A stretch of DNA of 64,000 nt from a bacterium (GTDB lineage: Bacteria; Pseudomonadota; Gammaproteobacteria; Pseudomonadales; Moraxellaceae): NCBI GenBank assembly GCA_029945725.1, contig JAQSDB010000002.1, positions 124,001 through 188,000 on the forward strand, written 5' to 3'. The notes under the pieces are model-generated. The model was given only the letters and a program-made list of their open reading frames with translations. It did no database searches and had not been told where the DNA came from. The position numbers and the translations under genes were made by a program. Below are positions 38,575 through 46,460 of the stretch, piece by piece. Each line of letters begins with the position of its first letter. Position 1 is the stretch's first letter.

Positions 38575-39177
38575 TCAAGCGCCACTGATGGCCTCGGTAC
38601 TCGCTGGTGGCGACAGATAATCCACCAGCTTTACGATTTTCTTTACGCCGGCAATCTGTTTGATGATGGTCACAGCCTGGTCGGCCTCGGCGGCGGTCAG
38701 CTTGCCCAGCAAATATACGGTGCCACCGACAGTAAATATTTTTGTGCGGGATGAGGGGTAGTCTTTCTCAAGAGCCAGTGCGGTGCGAATCCGGGTGCTG
38801 ATGATGCCGTCACTGCTGCGCTCAAGGTAGTAACTGGCGTCAGCAACGGTCAGCTCATTGTGTACCTGTTTGACCTCGGCGATCTGTCGAATCACTTTTT
38901 CAGCTTGCGTCTTTAATTCTTCAGTTTGCACTTGTCCAGCCAATAGCACGCTGCCGTAAAAGCTCACAACATTGACATTGGCATCATGGAACCGGGTGTC
39001 GGCTTTGTAGATGTTGATATTGGCCGTTCTTTCTATACTGCTGTCCTCAATGCTCATGCTGAGTGTGCGTTCGCCCGCAGGTTTGCCCACAGGATCTGGT
39101 CCGCTAACCGAGGCCATCAGGCTGGTGCAGCCAGCAAGCGTGGCGATAACAGAAAATACAAAAATATTCTTAAACAT
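38575..39177 (-). CDS. dolP: BON-domain lipoprotein DolP (YraP)
   Basis: 200 residues from the second of two adjacent ATGs (39177), placed 6 bases after GGAG. A lipoprotein signal peptide ends in LAGC, making C17 the lipidated residue. Two BON domains follow (about 45-115 and 120-190). DolP sits in the outer membrane, binds anionic lipids at division sites and supports envelope integrity. Its first bases overlap the end of the diaA gene by about 8 bases. Confidence 0.93.
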   Translation of the reverse strand: MFKNIFVFSVIATLAGCTSLMASVSGPDPVGKPAGERTLSMSIEDSSIERTANINIYKADTRFHDANVNVVSFYGSVLLAGQVQTEELKTQAEKVIRQIAEVKQVHNELTVADASYYLERSSDGIISTRIRTALALEKDYPSSRTKIFTVGGTVYLLGKLTAAEADQAVTIIKQIAGVKKIVKLVDYLSPPASTEAISGA

Positions 39178-39760
39178 CATTGGCTCCGAAAAACTCGCGA
39201 TCAATCAGATCGCAGCAACAGTTCAGGACAAACAGCTGTGCCTCATGGACGCGGGCAGCGGTGTTACCCGGCAGGCGCAGATGAAAATCATCGTCGGTGC
39301 GGAGCATGCGCCTCAATTCCCCGCCTTCCTCTCCGGTCAGTGCAATCACACGACCGCCACTGCTTTGCATGACGCGTGCAGCCTGCACAATATTGGTGGC
39401 ATTGCCGCTGGCGCTCAGTACCAGTAGAACATCATCATGGCGTGCCAGTGCTTGCAGTGGACGTGCAAAAACATCCTGGAAGCAGCCGTCAGCGGCGATG
39501 GCCGTGCTTACTGCCATCTCGCCCAGTACAATCAATGGAAGTGCGGGCCGTTCACGCTCGTAACGATTGCCAAGCTTGCTGGCAAAGCTTTGTATGTTGC
39601 CGGCTGATGCCCCGTTCCCGCAGCAAAAAAGCCGTTGGTCATGCATCAGGGTTTGTACCAGCAGTTGCGCCATCTGTTCGATATTGGCGGCATGAAATTC
39701 GGCAAGCTGGGACAGTGTGTTCAGGCTGTCAGCGGCGAGGGCTACGATACGGTCTTGCAT
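39170..39760 (-). CDS. diaA: DnaA initiator-associating protein DiaA / SIS-domain protein
   Basis: 196 residues from the ATG at 39760, which matches the usual DiaA start (MQDRI) and length; the frame stays open further upstream. One SIS domain with LFCCGNGASAGNIQSFASKL and LLVLSASGNATNIVQA. DiaA binds DnaA and times replication initiation in E. coli; the fold is close to the GmhA isomerase, but position between yraN and dolP favours DiaA. Its ribosome binding site is weak. Confidence 0.87.
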   Translation of the reverse strand: MQDRIVALAADSLNTLSQLAEFHAANIEQMAQLLVQTLMHDQRLFCCGNGASAGNIQSFASKLGNRYERERPALPLIVLGEMAVSTAIAADGCFQDVFARPLQALARHDDVLLVLSASGNATNIVQAARVMQSSGGRVIALTGEEGGELRRMLRTDDDFHLRLPGNTAARVHEAQLFVLNCCCDLIDREFFGANDV

Positions 39761-39786
39761 GCGGGTCAGATAATGTGCTTTTTGGA

Positions 39787-40191
39787 TCAGGTCGTGAAAG
39801 CTGCAGGCAGCCATTCTACATGCCATTGTCCCGCAGTTTTTTGCAGGGCAAGCACGTCGAAACGGCAGTTGTAGCTGGCGAATTCGGGATGATGGTGGAG
39901 AAAAGCCCCGGCGCTTGCAATGATTTTTTGTTGCTTGCGTGTAGTGACGCTGGCGGCTGCACCGCCAAAATCAGGGCGGCTGCGAAATCGCACTTCGGCA
40001 AACACCAGCAGTGATGGCTGCTGCATGATGAGATCTATCTCGCCTTGGCGGCAATGATAGTTGGCGCTGACAAGGTGAAAGCCTTGCGCTTGCAGAAAGT
40101 CACGGGCTGCGTTTTCAGCCGCCTGCCCGTCCTGTTGTGCGAGCCCCCGTTGCTTTGCTTTCAGGGAGCCAGAGTGGGGTGGCAATTCCAT
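39787..40191 (-). CDS. yraN: YraN / UPF0102 nuclease-like protein
   Basis: 134 residues from the ATG at 40191 (GAGG 5 bases upstream). The family core is GLAQQDGQAAENAARDFL and the nuclease-like YHCRQGEIDLIMQ...LVFAEVRFRS, an endonuclease-type E-D-ExR arrangement close to Holliday-junction resolvase folds. Its activity has not been settled. The start overlaps the end of lpoA by 77 bases. Confidence 0.9.
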   Translation of the reverse strand: MELPPHSGSLKAKQRGLAQQDGQAAENAARDFLQAQGFHLVSANYHCRQGEIDLIMQQPSLLVFAEVRFRSRPDFGGAAASVTTRKQQKIIASAGAFLHHHPEFASYNCRFDVLALQKTAGQWHVEWLPAAFTT

Positions 40192-41212
40192 TGCTGACCT
40201 CGGCGCAAGTTGGCGTGCGGCGCAGACGACCATTGGCGTCCGGTCGTACCTGGCCGCTGCGCAGTGAAAAGGCTTCGCCAGCCTGCACGGCATGCCATTG
40301 CCGCACCAGTGTCCAGGCATCGGCACCAAAGGCATACAGCCTGTCGTGGCCGCTGTCGGGGCGAGAAAAGACCTCGTAGAGTGTATTTTGTTCGGGGCGG
40401 GGCTCTGCCAGCATCCAGGGCAGGTCGCAGAAGCGCAGTCCATCCAGATCCTTCTGGCCACTGGCGTCAGCAGTGGGATCCCATGCGCTGGCAAGGGAGT
40501 AAAGAAGAGACTGGTTGTGATAATAGGTTAATGCGGGCTGCACTTGCCTGGCCAGTGCCGGGCTGGTCAGGAAAATGGCATCGTATCCCTGGGGTGGGTG
40601 AGTGAGATCACGTATGGCTGCCGTAATGCCACCCTTGTGTGCTGCATCAAGCGTTATTACTCGAAGCGCGTTTGTATGGTGCATTTGCCAGGCGGTCTGA
40701 AACAGGTTTTGTTGTCGTTGCCCGGATTCATCGCCGCTACCGAGTATCAGCGGCTGGCGAATCTTCTGTTGCTCCAGCCATTCCACCAGGCGTTGTACGT
40801 CGTCATCGGGAGAGAGTGCGAACTGGAAAAGGTTATTGTGGTGCCCTTCGGTCTGGTTGAGTGCCAGTAGCGGTATGCTCATCGGGCCGCTTTCGATTAA
40901 CTGCTCAACGTGCTCGCGATCCAGAGGGCCGACAATAATACTGGCGCCATTCGCTTGTGCTGTTTTCACCAGAGTGGAGATATCGCCGCTGTCACTGTCG
41001 TAAAAACGCAAAGAGGGGCTATCAGAAGCCCCGGCCGTGTCCTGATAATACGCGGCCAGAAAACCATCACGGATACTTTCAGCTGCCTTGGCCATGCGCC
41101 CGGACTGCGGTAGCAGCAACGCAATCTGTGTAATGGCAGCCACCGCACCCGAGCTGCCCAGCAGCAATGTTGCTGCGATAACGCCCATGCGTGCCGTACT
41201 GAATAAACGCAT
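40115..41212 (-). CDS. lpoA: LpoA/LppC-like penicillin-binding protein activator, short form
   Basis: 365 residues with a signal peptide (MRLFSTARMGVIAATLLLG, cleavage near AVAA) followed directly by a periplasmic-binding-protein-like domain (ITQIALLLPQSGRMAKAAESIRDGFLAAYY). E. coli LpoA is nearly twice as long: it has an N-terminal TPR domain and is a lipoprotein. Here both the TPR part and the lipobox Cys are missing, so the product should be soluble in the periplasm. LpoA activates the synthase PBP1a. The position before yraN, divergent from rsmI, is the conserved one. Confidence 0.85.
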   Translation of the reverse strand: MRLFSTARMGVIAATLLLGSSGAVAAITQIALLLPQSGRMAKAAESIRDGFLAAYYQDTAGASDSPSLRFYDSDSGDISTLVKTAQANGASIIVGPLDREHVEQLIESGPMSIPLLALNQTEGHHNNLFQFALSPDDDVQRLVEWLEQQKIRQPLILGSGDESGQRQQNLFQTAWQMHHTNALRVITLDAAHKGGITAAIRDLTHPPQGYDAIFLTSPALARQVQPALTYYHNQSLLYSLASAWDPTADASGQKDLDGLRFCDLPWMLAEPRPEQNTLYEVFSRPDSGHDRLYAFGADAWTLVRQWHAVQAGEAFSLRSGQVRPDANGRLRRTPTCAEVSNGIATPLWLPESKATGARTTGRAGG

Positions 41213-41240
41213 GGGCCATGACCGCCGTGCAGGAGAGATT

Positions 41241-42083
41241 ATGAAAGGCGTACTTTATGTGGTCGCCACACCGATTGGCAATCTTGAAGACTGGAGCCCG
41301 CGTGCCGTGGCAACCCTCAAGGCGGTCAGCGTGGTGGCAGCGGAAGATACGCGGCATTCGGGGCGGCTGTTGCAGTATTTCAATATCACGACACGTCTGG
41401 TGGCGGTGCATGATCACAACGAATCGGCACGAGTCGATAGTCTGATCGAGAGGCTTGAGGAGGGGGCTGATATTGCGCTTATTTCCGATGCGGGAACGCC
41501 GCTAATCAGCGATCCCGGCTATCGTCTGGTGGCAGCGGCACAACAGGCGGGCTTGCGCGTGGTACCGATTCCGGGAGCTTGTGCAGCGATTGCGGCTCTT
41601 TCTGCGGCGGGCCTGGCCTCTGACCGTTTTATATTTGAAGGCTTTCTGCCGGCAAAAACCGTGGGTCGCCGAGAGCGATTACAGGCCCTTGCCATGGAGC
41701 CGCGTACCTTGATGTTCTATGAAGCGCCGCATCGTATCGCCGAGTGCCTGGTTGATATGGCTGCGGTGTTTGGCGATGAGCGGCGTGTTGCGCTGGCGAG
41801 GGAGCTGACCAAAACCTTTGAAACCATACGGCAGCTGCCTTTGGCGGAAATGCGCGACTGGGTAGCTGCAGACCCGGATCAGCAGCGTGGCGAAATTGTG
41901 CTGGTGCTGGAGGGCGCACCAGAAGTGACCTCGGCTGAGGACTGGAGTGAGGCTGATCGTGTATTGGCCATTCTTCTGGCGGATTTGCCGGTAAAGCAGG
42001 CCTCTTCCCTGGCCGCAGGGATTACCGGCCTCAAGAAAAATGCCCTGTATGAAAGGGCTTTGACCCTGAAAGAGGGGCATTGA
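41241..42083 (+). CDS. rsmI: 16S rRNA (cytidine(1402)-2'-O)-methyltransferase RsmI
   Basis: 280 residues from the ATG at 41241, preceded by AGGAGAG. Tetrapyrrole-methylase fold with GVLYVVATPIGNLED, AAEDTRHSGRLLQYF and ALISDAGTPLISDPGYRLV. It uses SAM to 2'-O-methylate C1402 in the ribosomal P-site, next to the base methylated by RsmH, also in this window. It is divergent from lpoA with a 28-base gap and lies just before rnpB. Confidence 0.96.
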   Translation: MKGVLYVVATPIGNLEDWSPRAVATLKAVSVVAAEDTRHSGRLLQYFNITTRLVAVHDHNESARVDSLIERLEEGADIALISDAGTPLISDPGYRLVAAAQQAGLRVVPIPGACAAIAALSAAGLASDRFIFEGFLPAKTVGRRERLQALAMEPRTLMFYEAPHRIAECLVDMAAVFGDERRVALARELTKTFETIRQLPLAEMRDWVAADPDQQRGEIVLVLEGAPEVTSAEDWSEADRVLAILLADLPVKQASSLAAGITGLKKNALYERALTLKEGH

Positions 42084-42127
42084 ACCAGTGCCGGGAAAGT
42101 CATGGGCAATGAAGACCTGATTACCGC

Positions 42128-42156
42128 TTGTATTGCTTGGGGTGCGCCCTTACTCT
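42128..42156 (+). promoter_or_regulatory. Candidate rnpB promoter
   Basis: TTGTAT (42128-42133), 17 bases, TACTCT (42151-42156), followed by a GC-rich discriminator (GCGCGCC) and the predicted RNA start. Matches to consensus are modest, 3 of 6 each, but spacing and discriminator fit a stable-RNA promoter. Confidence 0.4.
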
Positions 42157-42162
42157 GCGCGC

Positions 42163-42516
<354 letters not shown>

Positions 42517-42895
42517 TCGATCAGGGTCTGGATGCACGCTGGTGTATTCACCCGGACAAAAACGGCCACCCCTGGGTGGCCGTTTTGCTTGCTGGTTTGC
42601 TTTGGTTCCTGGAGTGCCGGCAGCGCCTGCTTGAGCGGGGGTGTTCCCTGGTTCTTGCTGTCACTGCCATTGCGCCGCAGTGAATGCTTACATCGCTATA
42701 AGCCAGTCTGCTCCCTGAGCCTCAGCCCATATAACCAAAAAATCTTATCGCACTCTTATCTAATTTTTTGGATTAAGTGCGAGCTGTAACTTATTGTTTT
42801 TTATGGCTTTGATGGTTGCTGGTATTTTGAGCAGTAGTTTTTAACTAATTGATAATTATGGAGTTTATGGCTCCTTATAACTATCCGGGGCTTCC
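42517..42895. other. rnpB-mraZ intergenic region
   Basis: Contains the rnpB terminator, then an AT-rich stretch (about 42700-42880) with no convincing gene. One weak hairpin pairs TCGCACT (42748-42754) with AGTGCGA (42776-42782) around a 21-base loop. The mraZ promoter and operator begin just after this stretch. Confidence 0.55.
42559..42586 (+). terminator. rnpB terminator
   Basis: AAAACGGCCACCC (42559-42571) pairs perfectly with GGGTGGCCGTTTT (42574-42586); the T-run is within the right arm. It lies about 45 bases after the mature RNase P RNA end. Confidence 0.85.
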
Positions 42896-42925
42896 TTGAC
42901 GCTGCCGAAGGGGGTTCTCTATAGT
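42896..42925 (+). promoter_or_regulatory. Promoter of the dcw (mra) operon
   Basis: TTGACG (42896-42901), an 18-base spacer, TATAGT (42920-42925). Both boxes match 5 of 6 consensus bases. It stands immediately before the MraZ operator repeats and about 70 bases before mraZ. Confidence 0.75.
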
Positions 42926-42932
42926 TCGTTAG

Positions 42933-42967
42933 TGGGGAAAAGTGTGATTTTGTGGTGATTTCTGGAA
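42933..42967 (+). promoter_or_regulatory. MraZ operator: four TGGGN-like repeats
   Basis: TGGGG (42933), TGTGA (42943), TGGTG (42953) and TGGAA (42963) recur with exact 10-base spacing. MraZ is known to bind TGGGN repeats separated by 5 bases upstream of its own gene. The first repeat is perfect and the others degenerate. It starts 8 bases after the -10 box, so bound MraZ would block the promoter. Confidence 0.7.
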
Positions 42968-42996
42968 GAAAACTCCAATAAAGTGGATGGCACATC

Positions 42997-43452
42997 GTGT
43001 TTCGAGGATTTGACGAGCTGAATATGGACGCCAAGGGACGCATCGGCCTGCCGACGCGTTACCACGAGCGTGTGCTCGCCGAATGCGAGGGCCAGTTTGT
43101 CGTTACCGTTGATATTCGTGAACATTGCCTTGTCCTCTACCCCCTGCCTGAGTGGGAGGCCATTGAGGCCAAGCTGGATCAACTGCCCAGCTCGCTGCCC
43201 GCCTCCGCCATGCTCAAGCGCCGCCTGATCGGTTATGCCACCGAAATCAATACAGATGCCACGGGCCGTCTGCTTCTGAGTCCTGAACTGCGCGCCTTCG
43301 CCGGTCTTGAAAAATCAGTTGTCCTCGCTGGCCAAGGCAAGAAGTGCGAAGTGTGGAGCAAGCCGGCCTGGGATGCCATGCAGGCCAAGGCCATGGCTGC
43401 TGATTTCTCGGCTCCTGATCTCGCCTCAGCGATCGACCACCTGGCCTTATAA
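42997..43452 (+). CDS. mraZ: Transcriptional regulator MraZ
   Basis: 151 residues, starting with GTG. Two AbrB-like SpoVT halves carry the DNA-binding DxxGR motifs: MDAKGRIGLPTRYH near residue 10 and TDATGRLLLSPELR near residue 86. MraZ represses the dcw promoter as a ring-shaped oligomer. No clear Shine-Dalgarno lies before the GTG, which suggests low translation. First gene of the division and cell wall cluster; rsmH starts one base after its stop. Confidence 0.94.
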   Translation: MFRGFDELNMDAKGRIGLPTRYHERVLAECEGQFVVTVDIREHCLVLYPLPEWEAIEAKLDQLPSSLPASAMLKRRLIGYATEINTDATGRLLLSPELRAFAGLEKSVVLAGQGKKCEVWSKPAWDAMQAKAMAADFSAPDLASAIDHLAL

Positions 43453-43453
43453 C

Positions 43454-44395
43454 ATGACGACTTTCTCCCACCAGACCGTGCTCCTTGATGAGGCGGTCGT
43501 GTCGGTATTGGGCGCGCAGGATGGCGTTTATGTTGATGCCACTTTTGGTCGTGGCGGGCATACACGGCATCTGCTGGCGCACCTTGGTGCTGCTGCACAG
43601 GTGCTGGGTTTTGACAAGGATATGCAGGCCATTGCCTGCGGTGAGGCGCTGGCAGCAGAAGACCCGCGTTTTACCATTGTGCACGAGTCTTTTGCCGATA
43701 TTCAGATGGTGCTGGGTGCTCGCGGTCTCAGTGGCCGGGTGGATGGAGTGCTGGCTGATCTCGGTGTTTCATCGCCCCAGCTTGATGATGCCGAGCGCGG
43801 CTTCAGCTTTCAGAATGATGGTCCTCTGGATATGCGCATGGATGTCACGCGCGGCGAAAGTGCTGCGCAATGGCTCGTGGATGTCGCCGAGGAGGAACTG
43901 GCCCGGGTGCTTTTTCAATATGGAGAGGAGCGTCACTCACGGCGCATTGCTCGAGCCATTGTAAAGGCGCGCGCCGAGAATCCGATTACCCGGACTCGGG
44001 AGCTGGCCGAGATAGTTGCCGCTGCCCATCCATCCTGGGAGAAGCATAAACATCCCGCAACGCGCTCTTTCCAGGCTATTCGTATCGCCATCAATAATGA
44101 GCTGGGTGATATCGAAACCTTCCTGCGCGCTGCTCTGGCCGTGCTCAAGCCCGGTGGTCGTCTTGCGGTGATAAGTTTTCATTCCCTGGAAGACAGACTG
44201 GTCAAGCAGTATTTCCAGAAAGAAGCCAAAGGTGATGATTTTCCGCGCGGATTGCCCATCACGGTTGATATGCTGAAACCGCGCCTGAAAATAATCGGCA
44301 AAGCGATAGAGCCTTCGGCGGAAGAGGTTGAGGCTAATCCGCGTTCGCGCAGTGCCAGGCTTCGTGTTGCCGAAAAAATTGCGGAGGCCGTATGA
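43454..44395 (+). CDS. rsmH: 16S rRNA (cytosine(1402)-N4)-methyltransferase RsmH
   Basis: 313 residues from the ATG at 43454. SAM-binding motif YVDATFGRGGHTRHLL and the later LADLGVSSPQLDDAERGFSF are intact. It methylates N4 of C1402 in 16S rRNA. The frame is open upstream into mraZ, but family similarity starts at MTTFSHQTVLLDEAV. The stop overlaps ftsL by four bases. Confidence 0.97.
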   Translation: MTTFSHQTVLLDEAVVSVLGAQDGVYVDATFGRGGHTRHLLAHLGAAAQVLGFDKDMQAIACGEALAAEDPRFTIVHESFADIQMVLGARGLSGRVDGVLADLGVSSPQLDDAERGFSFQNDGPLDMRMDVTRGESAAQWLVDVAEEELARVLFQYGEERHSRRIARAIVKARAENPITRTRELAEIVAAAHPSWEKHKHPATRSFQAIRIAINNELGDIETFLRAALAVLKPGGRLAVISFHSLEDRLVKQYFQKEAKGDDFPRGLPITVDMLKPRLKIIGKAIEPSAEEVEANPRSRSARLRVAEKIAEAV

Positions 44396-44706
44396 GTATC
44401 GGTGCCGTAAGTGCGAAAGCCGGAAGCCTGTTTCTGCGCATGCAGGGCATGCTGATGGCTCTGATCATTATTTTCACCCTGGTGAGCTCGGCGGTCGCGG
44501 TTGCTTATAGCGTGCACAAGTCTCGCCTGTATCTGAATCAGCTGCAGAAGCTGGAGACGCAGCGCGATCGTCTTGAAACCGAGTGGGGCCAGCTGCTCCT
44601 TGAACAGCACACCTGGGGCGCTTACGGGCGAGTGGGTACGCTGGCTACACAACAGCTGCAGATGCGCAATCCCTCGCCAACGGAAATCATCATGGTGAGG
44701 CAATGA
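44392..44706 (+). CDS. ftsL: Cell division protein FtsL
   Basis: 104 residues: a short cytoplasmic tail, one membrane helix (about 20-40; MLMALIIIFTLVSSAVAVAY) and a periplasmic leucine-zipper-like coiled coil (LYLNQLQKLETQRDRLETEWGQL, cited by its ends). It joins FtsB and FtsQ in the septal complex that switches on FtsWI. ATGA overlaps with both neighbours. Confidence 0.94.
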   Translation: MSIGAVSAKAGSLFLRMQGMLMALIIIFTLVSSAVAVAYSVHKSRLYLNQLQKLETQRDRLETEWGQLLLEQHTWGAYGRVGTLATQQLQMRNPSPTEIIMVRQ

Positions 44707-46460
44707 GTAATGAAAAGCAGCTGGCCTTCGCAGGACGTCATCGTCTTGTTGGTGTGCTGCTGCTCGGCCTGTTTGGCAGCATGGCAGCGCGCGCAGCGTA
44801 TTTGCATGTGATTGATCAGGAGTTTCTGCGCAAGCAGGGCGATGCCCGCATGTTGCGTCTGGAGCCGATTGCAGCTCATCGGGGCATCTTGCGTGACCGC
44901 AATGGCTTGCCCCTGGGGGTCAGTACGCCAGTGGTATCGCTCTGGCTTAATCCCAAAGAAGCTGTCAGCGGCAAGCTGGACATAGACCGGCTTGCGCAAG
45001 TGCTTGACATGGATGCTGCAGGTTTGCGTACGCGCCTGAAAAAAAATCAGGAACGGGAATTTCTCTATATAAAGCGTCATCTGGCTCCTGAATCCGCCGC
45101 CCTGATCCTGGCGCAGGAGTTTCCGGGTCTTTACGGCATGACGGAATATCGCCGCTTCTATCCTGAGGGTGAGGTGGCTTCACACATTCTCGGGTTTACC
45201 AATCTGGATGATCAGGGGCAGGAAGGTCTGGAGCTTGAGCTGAATGACACCCTGCGCGGTGTGCCCGGTGCAAAACGGGTATTGCGCGATCTCAAGGGTG
45301 CCAAGGTCAAGGATGTGGCACTGGTGCGTCCGGCGCGTCCGGGTCAGGATGTTTATCTGAGTTTTGATTCGCGTACGCAGTATCTGGCTTATCGCGAGCT
45401 GGCGCAGGCGGTTGAGCAGCACGGTGCGCGAGCCGGCACCGCCGTGGCGCTGGACGTGGAAACCGGCGAAGTGCTGGCCATGGTGAACCAGCCTTCATTC
45501 AATCCGAATAATCGTACTCATCTCAAGCTTGATGAATTGCGCAATCGCGCCGTCACCGACATGTTCGAGCCGGGCTCTACCATGAAGCCATTCACGATAG
45601 CGGCTGGGCTTGAAAGCGGAAAATATACAACACGCAGCCTGTTTAATACGGCGCCCGGCACGCTGCAGGTTTACAACAAGCTTATTCGTGATCACGAAAA
45701 TTATGGCGTGATTGACCTCGGAACCATTATTACCAAATCCAGCAATGTGGGGGCTGCACAGATTGCGCTTTCGCTGCCGCGTGAGGCGCTGCCACACATT
45801 TTTTCCCGTGTCGGTTTTGGCAAGGTCACTGGCTCCGGGTTTCCCGGGGAAAGCGCCGGTATTCTGCAGCCACCGGATCACTGGCGGCCGGTGGAAATAG
45901 CCACGATGTCGTATGGCTATGGCGTGACGGTAACGGCCCTGCAGCTGGCACGTGCTTACGCAACCATTGCCAGTGGCGGTATTGAGCGCCCGGTGAGTTT
46001 TCTGAAAGTGGAAGGGCCTGTCAAAGGCGAGCGGGTATTGGCGGCGAATGTTACCGACAAGATCATCCCAATGATGGAGTCAGTGGTGACATCGGATGGC
46101 ACGGCACTGCGCGCGGCGGTTCCCGGCTATCGCATTGCCGGCAAGACCGGCACCGCGCACAAGGCCATGAATGGCGGTTATTCGGCGGACCAGTACATGT
46201 CGATATTCATTGGCATGGCGCCGGCCAGCAAACCCAAGGTGGTGCTGGTAGTGGTGATTGATTCGCCTGAGGGGCAGTACTACGGCGGCCTGGTTTCAGC
46301 ACCGGTTTTTTCCCGCATCATGGCGGAGACCCTGCGCCTGATGAATGTTGAGCCCGACAAGAGTGCGGAACATCTGGCGCGACAGGGCACTTTGCCTGAG
46401 GTGGCCCGTGTCCCGGTTGCTGCAAATGCTGTCGTTGCTGTCAGGAGGGCTGGCGCATGA
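44703..46460 (+). CDS. ftsI: Peptidoglycan D,D-transpeptidase FtsI (PBP3)
   Basis: 585 residues: N-terminal membrane helix (about 15-35), a pedestal domain, and a class B penicillin-binding transpeptidase domain. Active-site motifs are S292-T-M-K295, S346-S-N348 and K481-T-G483. It cross-links septal peptidoglycan together with FtsW and is the target of several beta-lactams. The start overlaps ftsL and the stop overlaps murE. Confidence 0.97.
   Translation: MSNEKQLAFAGRHRLVGVLLLGLFGSMAARAAYLHVIDQEFLRKQGDARMLRLEPIAAHRGILRDRNGLPLGVSTPVVSLWLNPKEAVSGKLDIDRLAQVLDMDAAGLRTRLKKNQEREFLYIKRHLAPESAALILAQEFPGLYGMTEYRRFYPEGEVASHILGFTNLDDQGQEGLELELNDTLRGVPGAKRVLRDLKGAKVKDVALVRPARPGQDVYLSFDSRTQYLAYRELAQAVEQHGARAGTAVALDVETGEVLAMVNQPSFNPNNRTHLKLDELRNRAVTDMFEPGSTMKPFTIAAGLESGKYTTRSLFNTAPGTLQVYNKLIRDHENYGVIDLGTIITKSSNVGAAQIALSLPREALPHIFSRVGFGKVTGSGFPGESAGILQPPDHWRPVEIATMSYGYGVTVTALQLARAYATIASGGIERPVSFLKVEGPVKGERVLAANVTDKIIPMMESVVTSDGTALRAAVPGYRIAGKTGTAHKAMNGGYSADQYMSIFIGMAPASKPKVVLVVVIDSPEGQYYGGLVSAPVFSRIMAETLRLMNVEPDKSAEHLARQGTLPEVARVPVAANAVVAVRRAGA

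Noticed and set aside
43307-43453. Upstream extension of rsmH into mraZ
   Set aside because: The conserved RsmH start lies at 43454; the extra codons come from the shifted mraZ frame.
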